Shown one piece after another: positions 36,171 to 45,747 of a DNA stretch of 64,000 bases. Both the position numbers and the translations under genes were made by a program. Position 1 is the stretch's first letter. The number at the start of each line of letters is the position of its first letter. Source of the stretch: Pseudomonas bubulae (GTDB lineage: Bacteria; Pseudomonadota; Gammaproteobacteria; Pseudomonadales; Pseudomonadaceae); assembly GCF_900618535.1 (NCBI RefSeq), contig NZ_UYJA01000002.1:1-64000 (forward strand), given 5' to 3'. Under the pieces are notes generated by a model. That model made no database searches. It saw nothing but the letters and a program-made list of their open reading frames with translations, and had not been told where the DNA came from.

Positions 36171-39005
36171 TTAAGCCTTGTCGCGAATCAACAGTGGCTT
36201 CAGGTAGAAGCCCGTGTGTGATTGCTTCATCTCGGCTACTTCTTCCGGTGTACCGGTAGCAATGATCTGCCCGCCCTTGGAACCCCCCTCAGGGCCGAGA
36301 TCCACCAGCCAGTCAGCGGTCTTGATCACGTCCAGGTTGTGTTCGATCACTACCACGGTGTTGCCATGGTCGCGAAGACGATGCAGCACATCCAGCAACT
36401 GCTGGATGTCAGCAAAGTGCAAACCGGTAGTAGGCTCATCGAGGATATACAAGGTCTTGCCTGTATCGCGCTTGGACAGCTCACGGGACAACTTGACCCG
36501 TTGCGCCTCACCGCCTGACAGCGTGGTGGCGGATTGTCCTAGCTTGATATAGGACAAGCCTACATCCATCAGCGTTTGCAGCTTACGCGCCAGTGCAGGC
36601 ACGGCATCGAAGAACACTCGCGCTTCTTCGATGGTCATTTCCAGCACTTCGTGGATGCTCTTGCCCTTGTATTTGATCTCAAGGGTTTCACGGTTGTAAC
36701 GCTTGCTTTTGCACACATCGCAAGGCACATAGATGTCCGGCAGAAAGTGCATTTCTACCTTGATCAGGCCATCACCCTGACAGGCCTCGCAGCGTCCGCC
36801 CTTTACGTTGAAAGAGAAACGCCCCGGGCCGTAACCGCGCGAGCGCGACTCGGGCACACCCGAGAACAACTCGCGGATTGGCGTAAACAACCCGGTGTAG
36901 GTCGCAGGGTTGGAGCGCGGCGTACGGCCAATCGGGCTTTGGTCGATATCGACGACCTTGTCCAGATGCTCAAGCCCCTTGATGCTGTCGTGCGCCGCCG
37001 CTTCCAGCGTGGTCGCGCCATTCAGTGCCGTGGCGCTGAGCGGGTAGAGTGTGTTGTTGATCAGGGTCGACTTGCCCGAACCGGAAACTCCGGTCACACA
37101 GGTCAAAAGACCGATCGGTATCTCCAGGTCAACGTTGCGCAAGTTATTGCCGCGAGCACCCTTGAGCGACAGTGTCAGCTTCTTGTTGCGCGGTGTGCGC
37201 TTGGCGGGTACGGCAATCTTCACACGCCCCGACAGGTATTTGCCTGTCAGTGAATCAGGGTGAGCCATCACCTCGGCCGGTGTACCTTCAGCAACAATAT
37301 GACCGCCATGCACGCCAGCACCAGGGCCGATATCCACCACATAGTCCGCCAGGCGTATGGCGTCTTCGTCGTGCTCCACCACAATCACGGTGTTACCGAT
37401 ATCACGCAGATGCTTGAGGGTGCCCAGCAGGCGATCGTTATCGCGCTGATGCAGGCCGATGGAGGGCTCGTCGAGGATATACAGCACGCCAACCAGGCCT
37501 GCACCAATCTGACTGGCCAGACGAATACGCTGGGCTTCACCGCCTGACAGGGTATCGGCACTACGGTCCAGCGACAGATAGTCCAGCCCCACATTCACCA
37601 GGAACTGCAGGCGCTCGCGAATTTCCTTAAGGATTTTGTCAGCGATTTCGCCACGGCGTCCGCTCAGGCTCAGCGTGCTGAAGTATTCGGTTGCATCACC
37701 GATAGGCATGCTGGTGACCGCGGGCAGGGTTTTTTCGCCGACCCATACATGACGGGCTTCGCGACGCAGTCGGGTACCCCGGCAATCCGGGCAGGACTGG
37801 GTGCTGAGGAACTTGGCCAGTTCTTCGCGCACGGTGGCCGACTCGGTTTCGCGATAACGGCGTTCCAGGTTTGGCACGATGCCTTCGAACGGGTGAGCAC
37901 GCTTGACGATATCGCCACGATCATTCAGATAGCGGAAATCCACGTTTTGCGTGCCGCTGCCATAGAGGATCACCTTTTGCTTGTCGGCCGGCAGCTCGCT
38001 GAACGGCACTTCAAGGCTGAAGTCGTAATGCTTGGCCAACGCCCCGAGCATCTGGAAGTAATAAACGTTGCGCCTGTCCCAACCGCGGATCGCGCCTTCG
38101 GCCAGCGTCAGCTCGCCATTGACCAGGCGCTTGATATCGAAGAACTGCTTGACCCCCAGACCATCGCAGGTCGGGCATGCACCTGCCGGGTTGTTGAAGG
38201 AAAACAGCTTGGGTTCCAGCTCGCTGATCGCATGGCCGCAAATCGGGCAGGCGAAGCGCGCGGAAAAGATTATTTCTTCGCCCGGCTCATCGTCCATCGG
38301 CGCAACCAGGGCAATGCCATCAGCCAGTTTCAGCGCTGTCTCGAAAGACTCGGCCAGGCGCTGCTGCAGATCGGCACGCACTTTAAAGCGGTCAACCACC
38401 ACATCAATGCTGTGCTTTTTCTGTTTGTCGAGCTTGGGCAGTTCGTCCAGCTCGCAAAGCTTGCCGTTGACCCGGGCGCGAACAAAACCCTGGGCGCGCA
38501 GTTCTTCAAATACTGAAAGGTGTTCGCCCTTACGCTCGCGGATCACCGGCGCCAGCAGCATCAGCTTGCTGCCTTCGGGCTGGGCCAGTACCAGGTCGAC
38601 CATTTGGCTGACGGTCTGGGCTTCCAGAGGAATGTCGTGATCCGGGCAGCGCGGGATACCTACGCGGGCATACAGCAGGCGCAGGTAGTCGTAGATTTCG
38701 GTGATGGTGCCGACCGTGGAGCGCGGGTTGTGCGAGGTCGATTTTTGCTCGATGGAAATCGCCGGCGACAGACCCTCGATGGTATCGACGTCAGGCTTTT
38801 CCATCATCGACAGGAACTGCCGCGCATAGGCTGACAACGACTCGACATAACGGCGCTGGCCTTCGGCATACAGCGTGTCAAACGCGAGGGATGATTTGCC
38901 GGAGCCAGACAGTCCGGTGATAACGATCAGTTTGTCCCTTGGCAGGGTCAGGTCGATGTTCTTCAGGTTGTGGGTTCGTGCCCCACGTATCAGGATCTTG
39001 TCCAC
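36171..39005 (-). CDS. uvrA: Excinuclease ABC subunit UvrA
   Basis: A 944-aa damage-recognition ATPase of nucleotide excision repair. Two ABC modules are visible: Walker [10 protein letters not shown] near residue 31-39 with its signature LSGGEAQRI near 490, and Walker [10 protein letters not shown] near 640 with LSGGEAQRV near 835. Zinc fingers include [22 protein letters not shown] and CDVCKSKR. Full length for the family. Convergent with ftnA and divergent from the MFS gene; I did not find a convincing LexA box in the 198-bp upstream gap. Confidence 0.97.
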   Translation of the reverse strand: MDKILIRGARTHNLKNIDLTLPRDKLIVITGLSGSGKSSLAFDTLYAEGQRRYVESLSAYARQFLSMMEKPDVDTIEGLSPAISIEQKSTSHNPRSTVGTITEIYDYLRLLYARVGIPRCPDHDIPLEAQTVSQMVDLVLAQPEGSKLMLLAPVIRERKGEHLSVFEELRAQGFVRARVNGKLCELDELPKLDKQKKHSIDVVVDRFKVRADLQQRLAESFETALKLADGIALVAPMDDEPGEEIIFSARFACPICGHAISELEPKLFSFNNPAGACPTCDGLGVKQFFDIKRLVNGELTLAEGAIRGWDRRNVYYFQMLGALAKHYDFSLEVPFSELPADKQKVILYGSGTQNVDFRYLNDRGDIVKRAHPFEGIVPNLERRYRETESATVREELAKFLSTQSCPDCRGTRLRREARHVWVGEKTLPAVTSMPIGDATEYFSTLSLSGRRGEIADKILKEIRERLQFLVNVGLDYLSLDRSADTLSGGEAQRIRLASQIGAGLVGVLYILDEPSIGLHQRDNDRLLGTLKHLRDIGNTVIVVEHDEDAIRLADYVVDIGPGAGVHGGHIVAEGTPAEVMAHPDSLTGKYLSGRVKIAVPAKRTPRNKKLTLSLKGARGNNLRNVDLEIPIGLLTCVTGVSGSGKSTLINNTLYPLSATALNGATTLEAAAHDSIKGLEHLDKVVDIDQSPIGRTPRSNPATYTGLFTPIRELFSGVPESRSRGYGPGRFSFNVKGGRCEACQGDGLIKVEMHFLPDIYVPCDVCKSKRYNRETLEIKYKGKSIHEVLEMTIEEARVFFDAVPALARKLQTLMDVGLSYIKLGQSATTLSGGEAQRVKLSRELSKRDTGKTLYILDEPTTGLHFADIQQLLDVLHRLRDHGNTVVVIEHNLDVIKTADWLVDLGPEGGSKGGQIIATGTPEEVAEMKQSHTGFYLKPLLIRDKA

Positions 39006-39203
39006 TGCGGCCTCGCTTGGCGGGCATAACGTAAACGAATGAGTATACGGATCTGTGCGAAAGCTGTGCAGGCCCTTGATGGCACACTGTCATTCAAGCA
39101 GCCTTTATAACTTTTGCGTGACAAAGCGTCGCGTCTCTCTCGTGTATGTGCTGTTAGACGATGGGACTGATAGAATCGCCGCCGGTTCACATGAGGTTTT
39201 TCC

Positions 39204-40595
39204 ATGCACGATCCCCACAGCGAACGCATGAGTAGCGGCGAGACCCGGGCAGCAAGCGGTCTGGCCCTTGTGTTCGCCTTCCGTATGCTGGGCATGTTTA
39301 TGGTGTTGCCGGTTCTGGCAACCTATGGAATGGACCTTGCCGGTGCAACGCCCGCCCTGATTGGTCTGGCGATTGGCGCTTATGGCCTGACCCAGGCCAT
39401 TTTCCAGATCCCCTTTGGTGTTATTTCCGATCGTATTGGACGGCGCCCGGTCATTTACCTGGGCTTGATTGTCTTCGCGCTGGGCAGTGTGCTGGCGGCC
39501 AATTCCGATTCGATCTGGGGCGTCATTGCGGGACGCATCCTGCAAGGTGCGGGGGCGATTTCTGCAGCGGTCATGGCGCTGTTGTCAGACCTTACCCGTG
39601 AACAGCATCGCACCAAGGCCATGGCCATGATCGGCATGACCATCGGCTTGTCATTTGCCGTGGCCATGGTGGTGGGCCCGCTCCTGACTCGCGCTTTCGG
39701 GTTGTCCGGGCTGTTTCTGGCGACGGGGGCAATGGCGCTGTGCGGGATCGTGATTGTGATGTTTATGGTGCCGCGTTCCACCGGTACCTTGCAGCATCGT
39801 GAGTCCGGAGTGGCGAAGCAGGCCTTGCTGCCGACCTTGCGCCATCCCGACCTGTTGCGCCTGGACCTTGGCATTTTTGTGCTGCACGCCATGTTGATGT
39901 CGAGCTTTATCGCACTGCCGCTGGCGCTGGTCGAGAAGGCCGGCCTGCCCAAGGAACAACATTGGTGGGTGTATCTGACGGCCTTGCTGATTTCATTCTT
40001 CGCCATGATCCCGTTCATCATCTACGGCGAAAAGAAACGCAAAATGAAACGAGTTTTGCTCGGCGCCGTCGTGACGTTGATGCTCACTGAGCTATTCTTC
40101 TGGAAGTTCGGCGACAGTTTACGAACGCTGGTGATTGGCACTGTGGTGTTTTTCACTGCGTTTAACCTGTTGGAGGCTTCATTGCCTTCGCTGATCAGCA
40201 AAGTTTCACCCGCAGGCGGCAAGGGCACGGCGATGGGGGTTTACTCCACCAGCCAGTTCCTCGGGTCGGCACTGGGCGGCATACTCGGCGGCTGGCTGTT
40301 TCAGCATGGCGGTCTGTCGGTTGTGTTCCTGGGAGGCGCAGGTCTGGCTGCACTCTGGTTGGCCTTTGCTGTTACCATGCGTGAACCACCGTATGTAACA
40401 AGCCTGCGCCTGCCGTTATCGCCCGAGGCGTTGCGCGAAGCAGGTCTGGCTGAGCGTCTAAAGGCAGTCAATGGCGTTACAGATGCAGTGATCGTGGCTG
40501 AAGAGGCTGCGATTTATATCAAATTGGACACCGAACTATTGGATCGCGCGACACTCGAGCAGTTGGTTAACCCAGCGCCGACGTGCGAAGCCTAG
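39204..40595 (+). CDS. MFS transporter
   Basis: A 463-aa inner-membrane protein with about twelve hydrophobic segments and the MFS loop motif GVISDRIGRRPVIYLG after helix 2. The C-terminal ~70 residues form a soluble extension (GLAERLKAVNGVTDAVIVAEEAAIYIKLD) with a small alpha/beta look. The substrate cannot be told; P. aeruginosa has an MFS gene at the same place between uvrA and ssb. It ends nine bases before ssb, so the two may share a message. Confidence 0.92.
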   Translation: MHDPHSERMSSGETRAASGLALVFAFRMLGMFMVLPVLATYGMDLAGATPALIGLAIGAYGLTQAIFQIPFGVISDRIGRRPVIYLGLIVFALGSVLAANSDSIWGVIAGRILQGAGAISAAVMALLSDLTREQHRTKAMAMIGMTIGLSFAVAMVVGPLLTRAFGLSGLFLATGAMALCGIVIVMFMVPRSTGTLQHRESGVAKQALLPTLRHPDLLRLDLGIFVLHAMLMSSFIALPLALVEKAGLPKEQHWWVYLTALLISFFAMIPFIIYGEKKRKMKRVLLGAVVTLMLTELFFWKFGDSLRTLVIGTVVFFTAFNLLEASLPSLISKVSPAGGKGTAMGVYSTSQFLGSALGGILGGWLFQHGGLSVVFLGGAGLAALWLAFAVTMREPPYVTSLRLPLSPEALREAGLAERLKAVNGVTDAVIVAEEAAIYIKLDTELLDRATLEQLVNPAPTCEA

Positions 40596-40604
40596 GAGAA
40601 CGTT

Positions 40605-41129
40605 ATGGCCCGTGGGGTTAACAAAGTTATATTGGTCGGCACATGCGGCCAGGATCCCGAAGTTCGCTACTTGCCTAACGGTAATGCCGTGACCAACCTG
40701 AGTCTGGCAACCAGCGAACAATGGACTGACAAGCAAACCGGTCAGAAAGTCGAGAAGACTGAATGGCACCGTGTATCGATGTTCGGCAAAGTGGCCGAAA
40801 TCGCCGGCGAATACCTGCGCAAGGGTTCGCAGGTGTACATCGAAGGCAAGCTGCAAACCCGTGAGTGGGAAAAAGACGGTATCAAGCGTTACACCACCGA
40901 AATCGTGGTCGACATGCAAGGCACCATGCAACTGCTGGGTGGCCGTCCACAGGGCGACCAGCAAAACCAGGGTGGTGGCAACAACTACCAGCAACAACAG
41001 TCGGCTCCGCGTCAGCAGGCTCAACGCCCTGCACCGCAGCAACAGCAACAGTCGCGCCCTGCGCCGCAACAGCAGGCCCCGCAGCCAGCTCCGGATTTCG
41101 ACAGCTTTGATGACGATATTCCGTTCTAG
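40605..41129 (+). CDS. ssb: Single-stranded DNA-binding protein
   Basis: A 174-aa OB-fold protein (residues 1-110, starting [20 protein letters not shown]) with a Gln/Pro-rich disordered linker and the acidic C-terminal tip [11 protein letters not shown] that recruits repair and replication partners. The linker is low-complexity (repeated QQQ and PAPQQ). Placed next to the uvrA locus as in many gammaproteobacteria. Confidence 0.97.
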   Translation: MARGVNKVILVGTCGQDPEVRYLPNGNAVTNLSLATSEQWTDKQTGQKVEKTEWHRVSMFGKVAEIAGEYLRKGSQVYIEGKLQTREWEKDGIKRYTTEIVVDMQGTMQLLGGRPQGDQQNQGGGNNYQQQQSAPRQQAQRPAPQQQQQSRPAPQQQAPQPAPDFDSFDDDIPF

Positions 41130-41164
41130 GTCTTGCCTTGGGCTTAACAGCTTCAGCGTTACCT

Positions 41165-41199
41165 AAAAAGCCCCGAGAGTTCTGCTCTCGGGGCTTTTT
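41165..41199. terminator. ssb terminator
   Basis: A perfect 15-bp stem (41165-41179 with 41185-41199, loop TTCTG), with A and T runs built into the stem. It can act on both strands. Confidence 0.95.
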
Positions 41200-41210
41200 G
41201 TTTGCCTCAA

Positions 41211-41238
41211 AAATAATCCCCGTAAACGGGGATTATTT
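41211..41238. terminator. Second bidirectional terminator (PQQ dehydrogenase side)
   Basis: A 12-bp stem (41211-41222 with 41227-41238, loop TAAA), T-rich on both sides. It lies 23 bases after the end of the minus-strand dehydrogenase gene and probably ends that transcript. Confidence 0.9.
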
Positions 41239-41261
41239 TTTACATAAACGCAACCAGCCGT

Positions 41262-43700
41262 TTATTTTTCAGCGCTGTCCGGTAATGCATACGCAATGAT
41301 GTAATCACCTACGTCAGGGGAGTGGCTCATGCCCCCTGCAGAGATCACCACGTATTGTTTCCCGGTAACCGGTGATTTGTAGATCAGCGGTGCGGCCACT
41401 GCGCCGACAGGCAAGCGTGCTTTCCACACTTCTTTACCGGTTGCCGAGTCGAGCGCACGCAGGTAGTAGTCTTGAGTCCCTGCAAAGAACACCAGGCCCG
41501 AGGCTGTTGAGGTTGGACCACCCAGTGTTGGCATGCCCAGCGGTATCGGCATGTGGGTTTTAATTCCCATAGGGCCGGTATCCTGGACGGTGCCCATAGG
41601 CACTTGCCACACCAGTTTCTGAGTATTGAGATCAATCGCACTCATGCTGCCGAACGGGGGTGTATTGCACGGCACGCCCAGTGGCGATTGCAGAATGTCG
41701 ATTCTCACGCCGCCATAGATACCGGCGACTTGTGGGCGAATGGTTCCCATGAAACCGGGCACTTCGTCAGTCGATACTTTGAACTTGCTGGTGTCTTCCT
41801 TCGTCACCAGCGACATCCGCAGGGGCACACGCATGTCGTTAACAAACATCATGCCTGTATTTTCGTCGATGGAGATGCCCCCCCAGTTCATACCGCCCAA
41901 CAAGCCTGGCCATTCGATGTACGGTTTCTCGGACGGAGGTGTAAACGGGCCCACGTAAACGGAGTCCTTGAACATGATCCGGCAGTACAGTTGATCGAAA
42001 GTCGTCACGCCCCACATGGACTTCTCAGTCAGTGGCTCAACACCAATAGTTGGCATTCCGACCGAAAACGGTTGAGTCGGTGACAGGTGCTCGCCTTCAG
42101 CAGCAGGTGAGGTTGGAACCGGACGTTCTTCAACTTCGGTAACAGGTTTGCCTGTACGACGGTCCAGAACAAAAATATTGCCTGTTTTGCTGGTCTGGAT
42201 CAAAACCGGCGTTTTCTCGCCGTCAGCGCTCTTCCAGTCATACATGACTGGCTGAGAAGGCAGGTCGTAATCCCACACATCGTGGTGAACGATCTGGTAA
42301 ACCCACTTGGCTTTACCGGTCGATGCATCCACAGCTACAACCGCCGAGCCATATTTTTCCTTGGCCGCGTTGCGATCACCGCCCCAGTAGTCCGGTGGGC
42401 CATTGCCTGTTGGCAGGTAGACCAGGTTCAACTCTTTATCGTAAGTAGGAATAGTCCATACGTTAGGCGTTTCCAGCGTGAACTGGTGATCGTCGGCAGT
42501 AGCGTCCTTACCCTCAGGTGCGCCTATGTCCCATGCCCAGACCAAATCACCGGTCAGCACGTCAAATGCACGCACGGCCCCTGAAGGCTCGCCGGCTACA
42601 ATGTCACGCACCCAGCCGCCGACTACGGTCAGATGACCCATCACAACCGGCAGAGAGGTTGGGTGATAGCGTTTGCTCTTCTCGGTCGGGCCCATGCCTT
42701 TCTTGAGATCGACGTAACCGTTCTCACCAAAGCTCGAACACAGGGCGCCGGTGTGCGCGTCAAGCGCAAACAGACGGGCATCTACCGACGACACCAGAAT
42801 GCGCTGACGGCATTGTTGGTCGTTGTCGTGCGAAGCCTTGACCTCAGCACTCAGGCTGTCGTCTTTATCGATGTCGTAATAACCCACGCCGCGGCAGGTG
42901 ACGTGTTCTTCGGTTTTGGCTTTAGGGTCGAACTTCCAGAGAGGAGCCCCAGTATCACCATCCAGTGCGGTGATCAGATTCTCTGGTGTGCATGAATACA
43001 GCACGTTGCCAATCTGCAACGGCGTGTTTTCGTCTACGCCTGCACCAGCCCCGGTCGTTCTGCGCCCTGTTCTGTATGTCCAGGCGACCTGTAGGTCCTT
43101 GACGTTTTCTGGGGTGATCTGCGTGTAAGGCGCAAACCGGGTACCCGATGCGCTGCGACCATAGTATTCCCAATTTTCAGGCGTATCGGCAGTAGGTTCC
43201 TTCGGCTCGGATGCCTTCGACGCGACCACAGGATTTGAGATCGCACCGTGAGGGTAAAACGCAGCAATAAAGGTAGCGATCAACGCGGCAAATACCGCAA
43301 AGCCAAACCGGTTAGCCATGCGCCGAGTCGTCAGGGATGTACCCGGGAACGTCGCGCCCACCCACAAACTAAGTGTCAGGATAATGGCTGGAACGACAAG
43401 GCGTGGCAGCAGTTCCCAATAACTGAACTGACCTACCTCATAAAATGCCCAGACGCATGTAGCAAGGAAAATAAGTGCCGAAAATATAATGCTGAAACGT
43501 TTACGCCATAACAATAACGGGGCGAGTAGCAAATAAGCCAACCCGGCTATTAGATAATAACTTGATCCGTCCAGGGCCAATAACATGACCCCGCCGTATA
43601 TCAATGTCACTGCAACAGCAAAAACGAAGAGGGAAAATATTATTCTCGCGAGCGAGCTGATTGCCCGTCTTTTAGTGGGTGATTGATGGTCATCCGTCAT
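41262..43700 (-). CDS. Membrane-bound PQQ-dependent dehydrogenase (glucose/quinate type)
   Basis: About 812 aa. The N-terminal ~150 residues have five hydrophobic helices; the remainder is an eight-bladed PQQ propeller facing the periplasm. NWEYYGRSASGTRFAPYTQI, CTPENLITALDGDTG, CRGVGYYD, MWGVTTFDQLYCRIMF and the terminal QYVVISAGGMSHSPDVGDYI all resemble Gcd and QuiA. Electrons would pass to ubiquinone. Start: the ATG at 43700 (MTDDHQSPTKRR) is chosen; 43706 or the long upstream form are possible, and no strong ribosome site separates them. The divergent OprB-type porin fits glucose, but quinate/shikimate oxidation cannot be ruled out. Confidence 0.88.
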   Translation of the reverse strand: MTDDHQSPTKRRAISSLARIIFSLFVFAVAVTLIYGGVMLLALDGSSYYLIAGLAYLLLAPLLLWRKRFSIIFSALIFLATCVWAFYEVGQFSYWELLPRLVVPAIILTLSLWVGATFPGTSLTTRRMANRFGFAVFAALIATFIAAFYPHGAISNPVVASKASEPKEPTADTPENWEYYGRSASGTRFAPYTQITPENVKDLQVAWTYRTGRRTTGAGAGVDENTPLQIGNVLYSCTPENLITALDGDTGAPLWKFDPKAKTEEHVTCRGVGYYDIDKDDSLSAEVKASHDNDQQCRQRILVSSVDARLFALDAHTGALCSSFGENGYVDLKKGMGPTEKSKRYHPTSLPVVMGHLTVVGGWVRDIVAGEPSGAVRAFDVLTGDLVWAWDIGAPEGKDATADDHQFTLETPNVWTIPTYDKELNLVYLPTGNGPPDYWGGDRNAAKEKYGSAVVAVDASTGKAKWVYQIVHHDVWDYDLPSQPVMYDWKSADGEKTPVLIQTSKTGNIFVLDRRTGKPVTEVEERPVPTSPAAEGEHLSPTQPFSVGMPTIGVEPLTEKSMWGVTTFDQLYCRIMFKDSVYVGPFTPPSEKPYIEWPGLLGGMNWGGISIDENTGMMFVNDMRVPLRMSLVTKEDTSKFKVSTDEVPGFMGTIRPQVAGIYGGVRIDILQSPLGVPCNTPPFGSMSAIDLNTQKLVWQVPMGTVQDTGPMGIKTHMPIPLGMPTLGGPTSTASGLVFFAGTQDYYLRALDSATGKEVWKARLPVGAVAAPLIYKSPVTGKQYVVISAGGMSHSPDVGDYIIAYALPDSAEK

Positions 43701-44389
43701 TTTCATGAATGCTCTATGGGTGAATACAAAACTGTTCGTCGTCGGTGCGAACAGCCCGGCCGAATGATCGATTCGGACGTAATTGGTTGGGCGTAAATCC
43801 TCTGGCACCTCGTCAATCAAGCGTTAAAGCGCTGAAAAACCAGGTCGTTACCCGGTGAGTCGGATGCTGAACGCGCAGTTGCACACAAAGGACTGAAGGT
43901 TCTACGAAACCTGGAGCGGAGCATCAGTGCTCTATAGGGTTGGATTTTGTGACTTTGTTTGCGCTAGCAGGCTAATTTTAATCGGATGATGCCTCGGATA
44001 AATCCAGCGCATTGGAAAACAATATTGATGAAACAGTAACAATCAAGTAGTCGTGAGCGACTCAATAGGTGCAGAACGTCATCGGTGCTGGGTGGCCAAC
44101 GAGCAATGAGTCATAGGCACGATGAGCAGATCTGTTGAGTCATCGCTTCAGGTTCGTGCCTGTTAGTTCAAGAGCTGGCATTCAGGCGAATTGTTACGAA
44201 CGCACCAACAATGTTTCTTGCAGAGTTGGATGTATTCCAAAAAAGCTAATGCTTACACTTAAGCGTTGTTACTAACGTCAAGCGACGTTATCCAATCCAA
44301 TCCAGTCCTTACACCCTGACGCAAGCAGCATAAGGCGACTTGCTAAACAGCCTTGATCATCTGCGTTTTTTCAACGGAGCACCTTTCGA
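43701..44389. promoter_or_regulatory. Divergent intergenic region (689 bp), no gene seen
   Basis: Non-coding DNA between the PQQ dehydrogenase and the porin, so both promoters should be here. It is AT-richer than the neighbours. A 7-bp inverted repeat TAACGTC/GACGTTA with a 4-nt spacer (44273-44290) is a possible operator about 100 bases before the porin. No RNA gene or convincing small ORF was found. Confidence 0.5.
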
Positions 44390-45682
44390 ATGTTTTTTTC
44401 TTTCCGCGCGCTGCTGAGTACCAGCCTGTGCAGCGGTTTGTCGTTCTGTATGTTGGCCCCTGCTTCAGCGTTGGCAGATTCTACGGACTTGATGAGTCGC
44501 TCAACACTCACCGGCGATTGGGGAGGGGAGCGACAGAAGCTGGTCGACAAGGGGATTAAGCTGACGGGTGAATACAGCTCCGAGACGATTTCGAACCTGC
44601 ACGGCGGGATAAAACGCGGCACTCGCTATGCGCAACAAATACGCATTGGCGCGCAGTTTGATCTGAGCAAGTTACTCGACACTCCGGATGCTGGCGTGGT
44701 GCAGATCATTATCAATGACCGTCGTGGCCACAGCGCCACGGAAGATTTGCTCGGTAACCGCTTATCAGCTCAGGAAAACTATGGGGGTGAATACACCCGG
44801 CTGACCGAGTTCAGCTATCAACGCAATCTGTTTTCCAAAGACCTGTCGGCCAAGGTTGGATATATGGTCATGGGCACCGAATTTGGGGGGATGCCCATCC
44901 TGACCAACTTTGTGAGCGCCGGTTTTTGTGCACACCCGTTAACCATGTCCAGCGGCAGTGGATGGGGTAACTATCCGACGGCACACTGGGGGGGAGAACT
45001 GCGTTACGACGTTAACCCGTCTCTAACGCTGCAAACCGCTGTGTTCCAAGTCAACCCGGAGCACAACGCACGCCCTTCTGAAGCGTTTTCCATGCCCAGC
45101 AACGGCACCACCGGGGCTATTTTGCCACTGGAGGCGATTTTCAATAATCATGCCTTTCTGGATGGTCAGTACAAAGTCGGTTGGTATTACGACACGTCCA
45201 ATTACCAGAAAATTGGCAGCACAGAAAAGAGCAGTAACCGTACCGGGGCTTACGTGTTGTTTGATCAGGCCATCTGGAAGGACGAGCAAGACCCTGAAAG
45301 CGTATTGCGCCTTTTCGGGCAAGCGGCCACCAGTAACGCTGCGACTTCACCGATGCGTCGTTGGTATTCGGTGGGTCTGGTCAAGCAGAAGCCCTTTGCA
45401 AACCGCCCCAAAGATACTATCGCCTTTGGTTATGGCCGCGCCGTGATCAATTCGCGCACGCGCGATGAGCAAGAAGCGGCTGCAATCAATTTTGGGGAGT
45501 CAGACATGATCGCCAGCCTCGACAACGGCGAGCAGATGCTTGAACTCAACTATGGCGCGCAAGTCACGCCCTGGCTGCTGGTGCGACCGGACATGCAGTA
45601 CTACATCGAACCGGGCGCGTTCTTCGGTAAAAAAAGAGGAAACGCATTGGCTGTAGGACTACAGATCAAAGCGACTTTTTAA
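44390..45682 (+). CDS. OprB-family carbohydrate porin
   Basis: A 430-aa outer-membrane beta-barrel. A signal peptide ends near ASALA (residue 29). The mature N-terminus has LTGDWGGERQKLVDKGIKL, the hallmark of the OprB family, and the chain ends in an aromatic residue (KATF), as outer-membrane barrels do. It probably takes up glucose or another small carbohydrate or polyol for the dehydrogenase encoded divergently. GGAG lies ten bases before the ATG. Confidence 0.9.
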   Translation: MFFSFRALLSTSLCSGLSFCMLAPASALADSTDLMSRSTLTGDWGGERQKLVDKGIKLTGEYSSETISNLHGGIKRGTRYAQQIRIGAQFDLSKLLDTPDAGVVQIIINDRRGHSATEDLLGNRLSAQENYGGEYTRLTEFSYQRNLFSKDLSAKVGYMVMGTEFGGMPILTNFVSAGFCAHPLTMSSGSGWGNYPTAHWGGELRYDVNPSLTLQTAVFQVNPEHNARPSEAFSMPSNGTTGAILPLEAIFNNHAFLDGQYKVGWYYDTSNYQKIGSTEKSSNRTGAYVLFDQAIWKDEQDPESVLRLFGQAATSNAATSPMRRWYSVGLVKQKPFANRPKDTIAFGYGRAVINSRTRDEQEAAAINFGESDMIASLDNGEQMLELNYGAQVTPWLLVRPDMQYYIEPGAFFGKKRGNALAVGLQIKATF

Positions 45683-45747
45683 CAGACGGGCTGGCGCTTT
45701 GTGCGTTACGAACCTGAAAGCGCAGGCTATTAAGCGATCTCCGCGAC

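Noticed and set aside
39006..39203. A LexA box in front of uvrA
   Set aside because: The best candidate, CTGTCATTCAAGCAG near 39090, has nine rather than ten central bases and lacks the AT-rich core, so it is not supported.
45683..45747. A terminator between the porin and aldehyde dehydrogenase
   Set aside because: GCGCTTT/AAAGCGC pairs around a 16-nt loop but has no T run on either strand; too weak to list.
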